A stretch of 64,000 nucleotides of DNA from an uncultured Elusimicrobiales bacterium (GTDB lineage Bacteria > Elusimicrobiota > Elusimicrobia > Elusimicrobiales > Elusimicrobiaceae). The position numbers were made by a program, and so were the translations under genes. Where the stretch lies: the NCBI GenBank assembly GCA_934667625.1, contig CAKUMH010000008.1, positions 26,981-90,980 of the forward strand, in the 5' to 3' direction. Shown here one piece after another: positions 8,501-17,071 of the stretch. The notes under the pieces were generated by a model that made no database searches, was not told the DNA's origin, and was given only the letters and a program-made list of their open reading frames with translations. Positions within the stretch are counted from its first letter, which is position 1. Each line of letters begins with the position of its first letter.

Positions 8501-10547
8501 TGTCCGTGCAAGCGGTCCCGTCAGACTTTTTCTCGCCTTTGGCATAAGTGCGGGTACAACCATCTGAAATACCGCACAAACCGTCCCAGCGGGAATTGAA
8601 AATTACGCGTCCGGTGCGGTCCTCCGCCGAGCTGTACACCAACGTTCCCCCCGTAATGGCCGGAGCGGTCCCCGTACGCTGAGAAGAATTCGTATTAATA
8701 GTAGTCGTGCCAGAATTCGCGTCCGTAAAGGTTGTCCCTGGCGTATAAATATTCCAGTACACCTTAGCGGGTTCCGTCAGCACATAGTTAATAGAGGCAT
8801 ACGCCGTGGATTGTTTGTTCAGGCCCGTTACGGTGATGTCGGTCAGTTTCAACGGGTCTAACGACATTTGGCGCGTAACGGCGCGGGAGAAATCAATGCC
8901 CGGCCATTCATCTTGCGTTTTGGCTTGAATGGCGGCAATGTAGTTACCCGCCGGGAGCAGCAGGCCGTTATCACCACGGCCGTCCCACGAGTCAAACTCT
9001 ACAATTTGTTTATCATTTTCCACGCCCTTCATGCCTTCGCCCACGCGCGGCTGCCAATCCACCAACGTGCGGACAATTTGGTTTTTACCCGAAATGGTGC
9101 TAGTGGTATCACTGGTAGCATCACCATAACTGATGTTATCACCAGACGAAGCATCAAAAATTGCCACGCGCACATCGGCATCCTTACTCAAGCGGTAAGC
9201 AAAGGTGTAGGGCTGGGCGGCCACGGCCGTAATGTTACCCACTACCGTGGGGGTACTGCGTACGGCGTGCACGTTGGTCACGTCCACCTGTATCGGGATT
9301 TGGTTCATGCCCGGGTAGGCAATGGTAGAGCTAAAAGTGATTTTGTCGGTAATGATATTATCGCCGGGAACGTCCGTCGCCACCGTGGCGCGGAAACCAA
9401 AGTCCCCGTTGGACTTACCAAACTCGCCTGCAATTTCGTACGAACCGTCCCACGCGGCGCAGAATGGAATATCCACGTTGGAGCGTACCCCATCATTATT
9501 GAAAATAACATACTTACAATTGCTATTAGGACAATTGGTACTATCTGTTACGCAATTGGAAGAGTCAACCGAGGTCGTAGGATCGCCAAATTTATAACAT
9601 GTGCCATTAACCAGCTCATACTCGGGTGAAGTACAAGTGTAGCCATCCTTCGGACCGCCCGGGCAACGATAAGACCCACATTTGGCACTAGTAGATTCTG
9701 TATCCGGATACAAGTTAATCGTACGAATAGAAGGGGTGCCTTCTGCATCCTCAATGTTTTTGCCGTTGTAGTATTTTACCACGTCAAACTTAATTTGCTG
9801 GAGCGGAAACGCGATAGAATATGTGCTCTGAGACATTGGTTTATTCGTGCAGCGCACATTCATGCATAACGCCAAGCAGTGGTTGGGGTATGCATTAGTT
9901 GCCGGCGTAGCTTTCGGATACGGTTGGTCGTATTCAATCAAAGCAGAGCTAGCCCATGGATCATTCGTCGGAGTAGAATTGCTGGTCGGATTCGGTTTAA
10001 ATACAAAACTGCGTTGGTCATCACCCGTTGATGCAACTCCAATGGAAAAACCAGATAGAGAATCCGAAAAGCCTACTACCTCAAATTTGTAAACGTAATA
10101 CCCAGGGATCGGCGCAGGCGCTTTCTCGTATAAATAATAAAGAGCGCCGATCTTATACTTTCCCCCGCTAGCGCGTGCGGACGGATACTTGTTAAGAACC
10201 TCTTGCAGGTTCTCCGCATAGAAGTCTTGCGCCCACTTAACATTCAAATCGCCATCAGTAAAAGTTTTTCCTCCCTCCCGCTTGAACCGCGCTAGAATCA
10301 GTTCGTTAGTTTCATTACTAGAAGAAGCAGAAGTAGGAGGGACAATAGTGTAGTCGCAATACATCTCATTATTGCTATTCAACTGTGCCGCTTTATAAAA
10401 CACGCCGGCGTAACGCACCTCAGCCGTTTGGGCAAACAGCGGCGCAGACGCCGCGACAAACAACAAAGTTAAAACGGCACAAAGCACCGCTTTACCCGGT
10501 AAAACCCGCAGTAAACCTTTGATTTTATTCATTGTGTATGTATCCAT
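5583..10547 (-). CDS. giant secreted surface protein with FlgD-type Ig repeats and a type IX-like C-terminal domain
   Basis: The protein has 1654 residues. A signal peptide (about residues 1-40, ending PLFAQ) starts at ATG 10547 (AGAGGG upstream) or 10532. Residues ~40-430 are a unique, Cys-rich region. From ~430 onward FlgD-like Ig modules recur, each with a W-D-G motif and a G-x-Y strand: FDSWDGRGDNG (~519), SRWDGLCG (~652), LSWDGRDDQG (~832), EEWDALYFYNP (~1102), YWDGTDNNGKYV (~1314), ELWDGRDY (~1444) and CRWDRTNQHGKKV (~1619). The last ~130 residues run from FFYPNPLRD through LAGDLVR to ARGVYFGLVDF and a basic hydrophobic end, closely resembling the pattern of type A type IX sorting domains. 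Its role is not known; adhesion or a surface fibre is inference. It is first in the operon containing the PorV-like and tad genes. Confidence 0.83.
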   Translation of the reverse strand: MDTYTMNKIKGLLRVLPGKAVLCAVLTLLFVAASAPLFAQTAEVRYAGVFYKAAQLNSNNEMYCDYTIVPPTSASSSNETNELILARFKREGGKTFTDGDLNVKWAQDFYAENLQEVLNKYPSARASGGKYKIGALYYLYEKAPAPIPGYYVYKFEVVGFSDSLSGFSIGVASTGDDQRSFVFKPNPTSNSTPTNDPWASSALIEYDQPYPKATPATNAYPNHCLALCMNVRCTNKPMSQSTYSIAFPLQQIKFDVVKYYNGKNIEDAEGTPSIRTINLYPDTESTSAKCGSYRCPGGPKDGYTCTSPEYELVNGTCYKFGDPTTSVDSSNCVTDSTNCPNSNCKYVIFNNDGVRSNVDIPFCAAWDGSYEIAGEFGKSNGDFGFRATVATDVPGDNIITDKITFSSTIAYPGMNQIPIQVDVTNVHAVRSTPTVVGNITAVAAQPYTFAYRLSKDADVRVAIFDASSGDNISYGDATSDTTSTISGKNQIVRTLVDWQPRVGEGMKGVENDKQIVEFDSWDGRGDNGLLLPAGNYIAAIQAKTQDEWPGIDFSRAVTRQMSLDPLKLTDITVTGLNKQSTAYASINYVLTEPAKVYWNIYTPGTTFTDANSGTTTINTNSSQRTGTAPAITGGTLVYSSAEDRTGRVIFNSRWDGLCGISDGCTRTYAKGEKKSDGTACTDTTCTEKFAYGSPMPDGNYVYVLWAEIPYNGCYYNAMGTTDNKPKFAAGEACTASEANNNKQFTGVKTLNYYTGQVAVERGLVDITIQPVSYATVGSSPTAYGLDPFIFKYSLARDASAVAKVTNSAGVDVKYLTPKDGVTQVAQQLNTLSWDGRDDQGRMVTPGTYMFVVESKDAMFPAVTNRASAVFPVDMYRVVDVSTTDVYGDSDAKATISYSLSKAMNVQINIYNKDVVIPAYNTKTGDYSDYTVLSSKYATGYTNNLNAAIVYEAGSTTAFAALTGVALGSVTTLTGTANPYTRDTIVAIENPNYEAGSVEAAKKKYYVTLKRESVNVQTNAAVWPPRVCNTADDSDIFENGHVNSAKVTSAHACIYVNDENFTNYPTAAQAAAGVVDVRLQPIKTFDRSATKVGDGLTVTEEWDALYFYNPTPSAERHTSAEIAACKNATDVKQCPYEMVPDGQYPFFISARSNEPFSRYYTNAGDKLAADEKCQRTEALPAIPGTPVKYSCDIKQEKFLYATDKVTSKINVTRGPVYFLDGSTVVFPNAPQLFNTSTGPVFIPPYEINFSVSRASTVEVAVVALQPNMCYDAVNTPITADTPRNAAAGAVCKFLSTMTIANTGNFDPNVVRKIYWDGTDNNGKYVKPGIYEVRLTAKNYPDPGLYQETVKSITVNADLLKVFDLLEADGYALNTRGTDMKIGYQVSVPMKVAIQIFKPGTTIYDYQKGTLRNPTTGKEVTDINEVLVRAIVGIRPATTLIEELWDGRDYAQQEVPDGTYPFRFVTALNSADIDTVTGEILGGDDAETDSSKWKINKVADTYEYQKLHNATVAIGDGRFVCEDWEKTVFFYPNPLRDASKGTLEITKMPVPGTVSIKYFNLAGDLVRDSNYTCVDANNYQATMGSSLSFAPDNNISGTPVDESTFTNVRNAALRCRWDRTNQHGKKVARGVYFGLVDFKAQNGREHCQKVVKILIP

Positions 10548-10723
10548 TTGGGGCCAAGCCCTCTTTAAAAATTAAGTTTTAACAAATTTTTCTGCCCGTA
10601 AAAAATCACGCGCAACAAGGCGGCTGATTATAAAAATAAACAGACGCCAAACCTATACTCTTAAATTTTTGCAACTTTTGGAGGAAATGTCAACTGTTTT
10701 TTGTATTTTTCCCCGTCTAACAT
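10548..10723 (-). promoter_or_regulatory. intergenic promoter region of the surface-appendage operon
   Basis: This AT-rich 176-nt gap lies upstream of the giant gene. On the minus strand it contains a consensus -35 TTGACA (10688-10693) with a poor AAAAAT 17 nt later, and separately a perfect TATAAT (10627-10632) without a good -35 partner. Either could start the long transcript. I saw no terminator hairpin for the preceding GGDEF gene in the gap. Confidence 0.4.
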
Positions 10724-12256
10724 TTACCGCACTTGGGAGCCGCGGGCCAACTCGTCCGCCAGGGCCGCCTGGTCGGCCACTTCGCGGTACACGGCAAAAC
10801 TGCCGCGCCCGTTCTGTTTAACGACGTAAAGCGCCTTGTCCGCCTTTTCCAAAAGCTGTTCGGCGTTCTCGCCGTCAAACGGGAAGCAGGCAATGCCTTG
10901 GCTGATGCTTAGGTGCACATCCTTCCCTTCGGTATAGCGGCTGGGCAGCGTAATGGCGCAAATGCGCTCCTGCAACCGCTTGGCGATAATTTTTGCCTCT
11001 TCGCCGTTGGTGCGCGGGAGCATAATCACCATTTCGTCCCCGCCAAAACGGCAGGGCACGTCCGTCTGCCGCAGGCTGGTGCGGATCACCCGGCTGACTT
11101 CCTTTAATGCCCAGTCCCCAATTTGGTGTCCGTACCCGTCGTTGATTTGTTTGAACCAGTCAATGTCCATAATAATCAAGCACAGCGTCAGGTCAAAACG
11201 TTTGGAGCGGTAAATTTCCTCCGCAAATTTTTCATTAAAATAGCGGCGCACGGGCAATTTGGTCAGCTCGTCGTAATTGGAAAGTTCCTGCACGCGTTCA
11301 AACAGGCGGGCGTTGTCTATAGAAAGCGCCATCTGCGAGGCAAACTGTTGCAGCGAAATAAAATCCAAATACCCTACCTTGCGGCGGGAGAGAATGTTGT
11401 CCAGCGCCAAAAAACCCACCTTGTTGCGCTGTACCTTAAGCGGAATATAAATAACGCTGCGCGAAGAACGGTACGAAACCGACGGATCAAACACTTCCTT
11501 TAAAATGGCCGTTTCGCCGGCGCTTAAAGTTTTGCCGTCCTGCTGCGTCACCTTGCCGGAAATATCCACCCCCAACACGGATTTGATTTTGCTGCCCTCG
11601 GCATCCGTCAGGTACAGGCGCACGCGGTCAAAACGAAAGTACTTTTGCACGCCTTTCAAAATAAGTTCCAGCCCGTCGTTAAGCCGCAAGGACGAGGCAA
11701 AAATGGTGGACAAATCGTTTAGCGCGGTGGAAACATTTAAACGCTGGTTTTTGGCCTGGTCAATTTCCGTGTTGCGCAAATTGTGCGAAATCTCCTCGCC
11801 CAGCGCTTTGATGAGTTCCTTTTCCTGTGCGGTAAAAATTCGGTTTTTGCGAAAACGCTCCAAGCGCAGCACGCCCACTTTTTCCTGCATGTACGTGTGC
11901 ACTTCGCCGGCTTTCAGCTCCACGCTGGGCCGCTGCCAGCGCACCAGCACGTAAATGGCCGGGTAGCTTAAATCGGTCGTTTCTGCCACGCCGTCCTGCA
12001 GCAGCTGTTTTAAAAATACGGGCTCGCTGATGACGGAAATATCCTCCTGCATATCCATGCAGTATTCCTTTTTGCACATCATCCGCAACGACAAAATGGC
12101 CCGCTCCTGCTGCCAGTCAAAAAAGTACACGCGGTCCAGCTTGAACAAATTGCGCAGCGCCGGCAAGGCGCATTCTAACAGTTCGCGCTTGTCTTGGAAC
12201 GATTGGTTCAACTGTTTGTGAAATTTATACAGGGTGTAGGATTTTTTATCAAACAT
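10724..12256 (-). CDS. GAF-GAF-GGDEF diguanylate cyclase
   Basis: This 510-residue protein has no signal peptide or membrane segment. Residues ~20-165 and ~175-320 read as two GAF-type sensor domains, the second containing SSLRLNDGLELILKGVQKYF and an ILSRRKVGYLDF strand. Residues ~325-490 are a GGDEF domain: YDELTKLPVRRYF, LIIMDIDWFKQINDGYGHQ, active-site loop RFGGDEMVIMLPR and LSISQGIACFP. The signature is GGDEM, with the catalytic GGDE kept. An RxxD inhibitory site (RQTD) lies five residues before it, so product feedback by c-di-GMP is expected. The gene follows the solute-binding-fold gene by 3 nt, suggesting that the two act together as a sensor pair. It should be a soluble c-di-GMP synthase. 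Confidence 0.88.
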   Translation of the reverse strand: MFDKKSYTLYKFHKQLNQSFQDKRELLECALPALRNLFKLDRVYFFDWQQERAILSLRMMCKKEYCMDMQEDISVISEPVFLKQLLQDGVAETTDLSYPAIYVLVRWQRPSVELKAGEVHTYMQEKVGVLRLERFRKNRIFTAQEKELIKALGEEISHNLRNTEIDQAKNQRLNVSTALNDLSTIFASSLRLNDGLELILKGVQKYFRFDRVRLYLTDAEGSKIKSVLGVDISGKVTQQDGKTLSAGETAILKEVFDPSVSYRSSRSVIYIPLKVQRNKVGFLALDNILSRRKVGYLDFISLQQFASQMALSIDNARLFERVQELSNYDELTKLPVRRYFNEKFAEEIYRSKRFDLTLCLIIMDIDWFKQINDGYGHQIGDWALKEVSRVIRTSLRQTDVPCRFGGDEMVIMLPRTNGEEAKIIAKRLQERICAITLPSRYTEGKDVHLSISQGIACFPFDGENAEQLLEKADKALYVVKQNGRGSFAVYREVADQAALADELARGSQVR

Positions 12257-12259
12257 AAA

Positions 12260-13465
12260 CTATCCCTCGTAGATAGACAGCAGGTATTCAATTTCCTTGG
12301 CCGCCAGGTCCAGTTCGCGGTCCAGGGAGGCTTGCGTAAAGCGGCCCTCCACCACCTGCGTGGCGCACACCGCCAAGATGCGTTTTAAAATTTCCATCAT
12401 CGTGCCCGTAATGGTAATGTTGGGCAGCGTGCGGGCCGAGGCCAAAATGTTGCTGTAGGTTTGCAGCCGCTGGGCAGAGGAAAAAATAAATTGTTCAAAG
12501 GCATCCTCAAACGCGGGGAAAGCCTCTATGTGTGCGGCATAGCTTAACTGATTTTCCGGCCGCGCGCAAAATTTAATAAATTTAAGCGCGTTCTTTTTTT
12601 CCTGCGACAAAGAGTTAATAAACAAATTCATCCCGGACAGGTAGGAATGGTAGGTGTCACCCGTCGTCGGCACGGGCAGCGTGCGCACGCGAATGCCGCG
12701 CCGTGCATTAAAAGTGCCCACGCCCTGCTTGCGGGAAATCATCATGCTGGCCTTGCCGGAAACAATGGTTCCCAGCGAGCCGCGCTCCCGCAAAATGGGC
12801 ATGTAATTTTTGAGCGCCAAATTGACGTAATCGCGCACGCCTTCTTTAAACGCCTTGGTGCCCACCAAGGTGGACCCCAAATCGGCCGATAATAAATCCG
12901 CCCCTCTGCCCCATACGCACGGCAAAGCGTTACGCATGGAGAGCGAACCGCGCCAGTCGCTGTTTTGCACCGGGTAATATCCGGGCGTATCTTTGAGCGT
13001 TTCGCGCAGTTTTTCACACACGTTCAAAAATCCGTCCCAGGTGGCCAAGTCGTGTTCCGGCGTTTTGGTGACCAGTTTTAAGTGGTCGGCGCGGTAGTGG
13101 AGCGCGCTTAAATCAAACCACCACGGATAAGAGTAAATGTCCTTTGTACCCGGCTGGTAGCAGTGCGCCTTTAACGGTACGAGGCAATTGGTGAGGGAAA
13201 GCCCAGGGTCCAGCTGCGAAAGATTTTCTGCCACGCCTTCACGCACCAGCAGCGCCGTCCAGTAGTGCGGGATTTGAATCACATCCGGAACTTCCTCTTC
13301 GTGCGTGGGGTACTTAATGGTAAAAATCCGCCGCCACAGCACATTGCGCGTAAACACGCGCACGGTTACGTCTATGGACGGATTTTCTTTTTGAAACTGT
13401 GCAACAAAAGCGGCGTACGTCTCTTTTGTTTTATCGCCCGCATCGGGCATGACCCATAAAATCAT
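12260..13465 (-). CDS. family 1 solute-binding-fold protein lacking a signal peptide
   Basis: The 401-residue product matches extracellular ABC solute-binding proteins: an initial strand ILWVMPDAG, the helix YAAFVAQFQKENPSIDVTV, then VPDVIQIPHYWTALLVREGVAENLSQLD, and YLSGMNLFINSLSQEKKNALKFIKFCARPENQ. The start is firm: AGGAG lies just before ATG at 13465 and tsaD ends only 12 nt upstream, so no leader can be hidden. The chain begins where the mature protein of such families begins, with no secretion signal or lipobox. No permease or ATPase genes are adjacent. Together with the 3-nt spacing to the diguanylate cyclase, this suggests a cytoplasmic ligand sensor rather than a transporter component; that role is inference. 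Confidence 0.8.
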   Translation of the reverse strand: MILWVMPDAGDKTKETYAAFVAQFQKENPSIDVTVRVFTRNVLWRRIFTIKYPTHEEEVPDVIQIPHYWTALLVREGVAENLSQLDPGLSLTNCLVPLKAHCYQPGTKDIYSYPWWFDLSALHYRADHLKLVTKTPEHDLATWDGFLNVCEKLRETLKDTPGYYPVQNSDWRGSLSMRNALPCVWGRGADLLSADLGSTLVGTKAFKEGVRDYVNLALKNYMPILRERGSLGTIVSGKASMMISRKQGVGTFNARRGIRVRTLPVPTTGDTYHSYLSGMNLFINSLSQEKKNALKFIKFCARPENQLSYAAHIEAFPAFEDAFEQFIFSSAQRLQTYSNILASARTLPNITITGTMMEILKRILAVCATQVVEGRFTQASLDRELDLAAKEIEYLLSIYEG

Positions 13466-13477
13466 CGCAACTCCTTA

Positions 13478-14497
13478 CTAATCCCAACTGCGCACCTTCA
13501 TATTGGGGTTAATATCTATATTCTTTTTCACTGGTTTTCCGGTCTGTTCGGCATGGGCCAATTTACGGTAGGCGGCCAGCGCAATCATGGCGGCATTGTC
13601 CGACGATAACTTCCGCTCCACAAAGTGTACTTCTATGCCTGCGGCGGCCGCTTCTCTTTGCATTTGTTCGCGCAAAAGCGAATTGGCGGCCACGCCGCCC
13701 CCCACCGCAATATGGCGCACCTTATATTTTTTAGCCGCCAACAGGGTTTTGGTCACCAGCGTGTCCACCATGGCTTGTTCAAAGCTGGCACACACGTCCG
13801 GCACGGAAAACTCCTTATGGTCGCGCAAATAATAGCTGACCGCGGTTTTAATACCGCTAAACGAAAATTCCCACGTCCCCGGCAACAGCGGCCGCGGGAA
13901 GTGAATAGCGTCCCGCTTGCCCTGCAAGGCCTGTTTAGAAACCTGCGGCCCGCCCGGATACGCCAGCCCTAGCAGCTTGGCTACTTTGTCAAAGGCTTCG
14001 CCGGCAGCGTCGTCGCGCGTTTTGCCAAGCACCTTGTATTGTCCGTAATCCTTCACGTACCAAAGTTCCGTGTGCCCGCCGGAAACCACCAGCGCCACCA
14101 GCGGGAATTGCAGGCGGTTCTTGGCCTCTGTGCCTTCAAAATCACACGCAAAAATATGACCCTCCAGGTGGTTCACTCCTAGTATAGGCACTTTTTTAAA
14201 ATTTGCAAGGGTCTCGGCCGCCACACGTCCCACCATCAGCCCTCCGGGCAGCCCCGGTCCGCTGGCAAAGGCCACGCAGTCAATGTGCTCGTTTCCAAGC
14301 GCCTCGTTGATAACGGTGGCAATCTTGGCCGCATGTGCGCGGCTGGCCAGCTCCGGCACGACTCCGTGGTATTTTTTATGCTCGTCAATCTGCGAATAAA
14401 TCACGTTAGAGAGGATCTCATTTCCCCCTCTTAACAAAGCGGCGGAAGTTTCGTCGCAGGTGGATTCAATACCTAAAATCGTAAAATCTTTCTTCAT
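13478..14497 (-). CDS. tsaD: tRNA N6-threonylcarbamoyladenosine transferase TsaD
   Basis: This 339-residue Kae1/TsaD family protein starts with the ILGIESTCDETSAALL phosphate-binding strand. It has the metal-binding histidines in GVNHLEGHIFA, then VVSGGHTELW, AGEAFDKVAKLLGL and the C-terminal IAVGGGVAANSLLRE block. TsaD transfers the threonylcarbamoyl group from TC-AMP to A37 of tRNAs reading ANN codons, working with TsaB and TsaE, which are not in this window. The stop of ctpA and the tsaD start overlap by one base, so the genes are translationally coupled. Length and motifs are typical. Confidence 0.96.
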   Translation of the reverse strand: MKKDFTILGIESTCDETSAALLRGGNEILSNVIYSQIDEHKKYHGVVPELASRAHAAKIATVINEALGNEHIDCVAFASGPGLPGGLMVGRVAAETLANFKKVPILGVNHLEGHIFACDFEGTEAKNRLQFPLVALVVSGGHTELWYVKDYGQYKVLGKTRDDAAGEAFDKVAKLLGLAYPGGPQVSKQALQGKRDAIHFPRPLLPGTWEFSFSGIKTAVSYYLRDHKEFSVPDVCASFEQAMVDTLVTKTLLAAKKYKVRHIAVGGGVAANSLLREQMQREAAAAGIEVHFVERKLSSDNAAMIALAAYRKLAHAEQTGKPVKKNIDINPNMKVRSWD

Positions 14498-15888
14498 CAG
14501 TTTGCCTTCTTGCCGTCTGTGGCGGCGGGTTCTTTTTCCGTGGCCTTTTTAACGGCTTTTTTATTTTCTTTTTTAGCCTTGCGTTCCTGCGCGGCTTTTT
14601 GGGAGGCGGCCTTGGCGTCCTCTAATTTCACCTTCCCGGTCAAAATATCCACCGCCTTATCCAACACCGGGTCTTTTTCGGTAAATTTCATTTCCGGCGT
14701 TTTTTGCCCCGGTGTATGCACAATTTTATTATACTGCATAAACACCTTGGCTTCCTCTTCCGGTTCCACAATCACTTCCACATCCGGCAAAATGCCGCCC
14801 TCATCCGCCTTGGTTTTATCGCGGTAATCGCGCTGGATCAAACGGCCCGAAGGCGTGTAGTACTTGGCAATGGTCAAACGCAGGCCTGCCCCGCCCGAAA
14901 GCGGCATTACCTGCTGTACACTCGCCTTACCAAAGGTGCGCTGCCCAACCACAAAGGCGCGGCCGTTATCTTGCAACGCGCCGGAGACAATTTCGCTGGC
15001 ACTGGCCGACCCTTGGTTAACCAAAAGCGCCATGGGGATATTGGGATATTCCGGCTGCGCAGAGGTTTTAAATTCCTTATAATACTCCGGCTTGCGGCCC
15101 TGCATGTAAACAATCATCTCATCCGGCGCCAAAAAGAGCTTGGCAATATCCACCGCACCCGTCAAAAGTCCGCCGGGGTTAAAACGCAAATCCAGCACCA
15201 AAGACGTCATGCCCTGTTTCTTCAAATCGGCCAGCGCCTTTTTTACCTCTTCCGTGCTGTGGCCGGAAAAATCTACCATATATAAATACCCCACTTTACC
15301 GGGCAGCATGCGGTGGTACACCACCTCGGGCACGATTTTTTCGCGTTTAAAATTGAAATCGGGCAGTTTTTGGTATTCGCCTTTTTTGTCCTTGCGGCTC
15401 ATGGTAATTTTTACCTTGCTGCCCACCGGCCCGCGCATAAGCTCAACGGCCGCGTCCAGCGCCATGCCGTCCAAATCCTTGTCGTCCACAAACAAAATGC
15501 GGTCGCCGGGCATCACCCCCGCTTTAAAGGCCGGTGTGCCCAACATGGGGGACATCACCGTCACATATCCGTCCACCAGCTGCAGCCGCATACCCAAGCC
15601 GCCAAAATCTCCGCGCGTTTCGTTTTTAAGCTCCTTGTAATCCTTGGGATCCAAATACTGCGAAAAATCATCCAGCTCCCCCACCACGCCTTTAATAGCG
15701 CCGGAGATGAGCTTATCCGTATCGGTGGTTTCCACATAATTTTCTTTGACAAATTCTATCACGTCCACCAGCGTGCGCAGCTTTTTAAGGCTGTTATCCG
15801 CCGCCGCGTAAGCGTACGGAAACAGCGTCCCCACAAAAAACACAACTGCCGCAAAAACGGCATAACGGTTTAACTTTTTTGATTTCAT
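14497..15888 (-). CDS. ctpA: S41 carboxyl-terminal processing protease (CtpA)
   Basis: The product has 463 residues. An N-terminal signal or anchor (residues 8-28) is followed by a helical segment, a PDZ domain (~90-170, with MSPMLGTPAFKAGVMPGDRI) and the S41 protease core. The core carries SLVLDLRFNPGGLLTGAVDIA, the catalytic Ser in NQGSASASEIVSGAL and the Lys in FGKASVQQ. CtpA-type enzymes trim periplasmic proteins and often control peptidoglycan hydrolases, which fits the neighbouring EnvC-like and FtsX genes. The last ~50 residues are a Lys/Ala-rich disordered tail. The gene is 16 nt downstream of the EnvC-like gene. Confidence 0.93.
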   Translation of the reverse strand: MKSKKLNRYAVFAAVVFFVGTLFPYAYAAADNSLKKLRTLVDVIEFVKENYVETTDTDKLISGAIKGVVGELDDFSQYLDPKDYKELKNETRGDFGGLGMRLQLVDGYVTVMSPMLGTPAFKAGVMPGDRILFVDDKDLDGMALDAAVELMRGPVGSKVKITMSRKDKKGEYQKLPDFNFKREKIVPEVVYHRMLPGKVGYLYMVDFSGHSTEEVKKALADLKKQGMTSLVLDLRFNPGGLLTGAVDIAKLFLAPDEMIVYMQGRKPEYYKEFKTSAQPEYPNIPMALLVNQGSASASEIVSGALQDNGRAFVVGQRTFGKASVQQVMPLSGGAGLRLTIAKYYTPSGRLIQRDYRDKTKADEGGILPDVEVIVEPEEEAKVFMQYNKIVHTPGQKTPEMKFTEKDPVLDKAVDILTGKVKLEDAKAASQKAAQERKAKKENKKAVKKATEKEPAATDGKKAN

Positions 15889-15904
15889 AAATACCTCTTA
15901 CAAA

Positions 15905-17071
15905 TTATTTCAACCACTCCTGCGGATCCACGGCCGTGGTGCCTTGGCGAATTTCAAAATACACCGCACTCTGCCCTGTTCCGGAGGAGGATTGCGTATC
16001 TTTCCCCACGGTTCCCACCAGGCCCTGCACTTCTAATTTGGTTCCCACTTCCACGCGGATTTCCTTCAAAAATCCGTAAATGGTAAAAAATCCCTTGTTG
16101 TGGTCCACAATCACCACGTTGCCGTACGAACGGAACGGCCCGGCGTAAATGACGCTGCCCGCCGCGGCGGACAACACTGGCTGTCCGGCAGGGGCGGAAA
16201 TTTTAATACCGTCTCTAAAAATCCACGTATTTAAATCGGCCCGGTATTCCTTGCCGAATTTGCTGATCACTTTCCCGCTCACCGGCCACGGCAGGGAATG
16301 GCGCGGCGCATCTATTTTGGGTCCGGCCGTCTTTTTGGCCGGCGTTTTGGACGCCGCCGCCTTTTTTGCATCCGCCGCCTTGCGTTTGCGCTCAAAGGAG
16401 GCAAGCAAATTGTTCAGCTCGGCGGCTGACTTATTCAGCTCGTTAATTTCCTTACGCACCGCCGCGGCCTTGCGCTGGGTCACGTCCAAATCCTTCTTTT
16501 TCTTATTAAAAGACTGCGAAATAACCGTCTGTTCCTGTTTAATCTGCGTGCTTTGCGCCAGCAGTTTTTTGTTGCGCTCCTCAAACGAGTGAATGCGCTC
16601 CTTCGCCTCTTTATTTTCTTTCTTTAACTCGGCGGCAAAGGCGGCCTTATGCGTCAGCATCCGGTCCACAAAAATTTCCTGCTCCAAGCTGTACCCCTGC
16701 GGGCAAAAAGCACACGAGGGCGAAAAATAATACCGCTGCAGTTCCTCCTCCACTACACCCTGCCACATGGGCATACTGCGTTCCAGGGCGGCGCGTTTTT
16801 CCTCTATGGACAGCAAATTCTGCTCCACGTAAGAAATGTCGGACTCCACCTTATTTTTCAACCGTTCCGCCCGCGCCTTTTGTTTCTGCAGGGAGGAAAT
16901 TTCCTTAGAAATTTGCCGTTCCTGTTCGCGGTACTTCTTCAGCTCCCGCTCCTTTTGCGCAGCCTCGTTTTTCAGCTTTTCAATTTCCCGTTTGCGGTCG
17001 GCCGCCTCGTCGCAAAACAGCGGCGAAGCACAGCATACGAGCGCCAACAGTACACTTAAAATTTTTGCCAT
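15905..17071 (-). CDS. EnvC-like murein hydrolase activator (coiled coil plus degenerate LytM)
   Basis: This 388-residue protein has a signal peptide (1-20), a long coiled coil (~22-230, rich in E/K/Q heptads such as EIEKLKNEAAQKERELKKYR) and a C-terminal M23/LytM fold (~260-388). The usual zinc ligands are missing: the H-x(n)-D strand reads FRDGIKI, the HxH position reads TIYGFL, and the last strand reads VYFEIR. That pattern fits an amidase activator such as EnvC or NlpD rather than an enzyme. Its start overlaps the ftsX end by 16 nt; FtsEX controls EnvC in other diderms, so the pair is probably part of the division septum machinery. Confidence 0.87.
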   Translation of the reverse strand: MAKILSVLLALVCCASPLFCDEAADRKREIEKLKNEAAQKERELKKYREQERQISKEISSLQKQKARAERLKNKVESDISYVEQNLLSIEEKRAALERSMPMWQGVVEEELQRYYFSPSCAFCPQGYSLEQEIFVDRMLTHKAAFAAELKKENKEAKERIHSFEERNKKLLAQSTQIKQEQTVISQSFNKKKKDLDVTQRKAAAVRKEINELNKSAAELNNLLASFERKRKAADAKKAAASKTPAKKTAGPKIDAPRHSLPWPVSGKVISKFGKEYRADLNTWIFRDGIKISAPAGQPVLSAAAGSVIYAGPFRSYGNVVIVDHNKGFFTIYGFLKEIRVEVGTKLEVQGLVGTVGKDTQSSSGTGQSAVYFEIRQGTTAVDPQEWLK

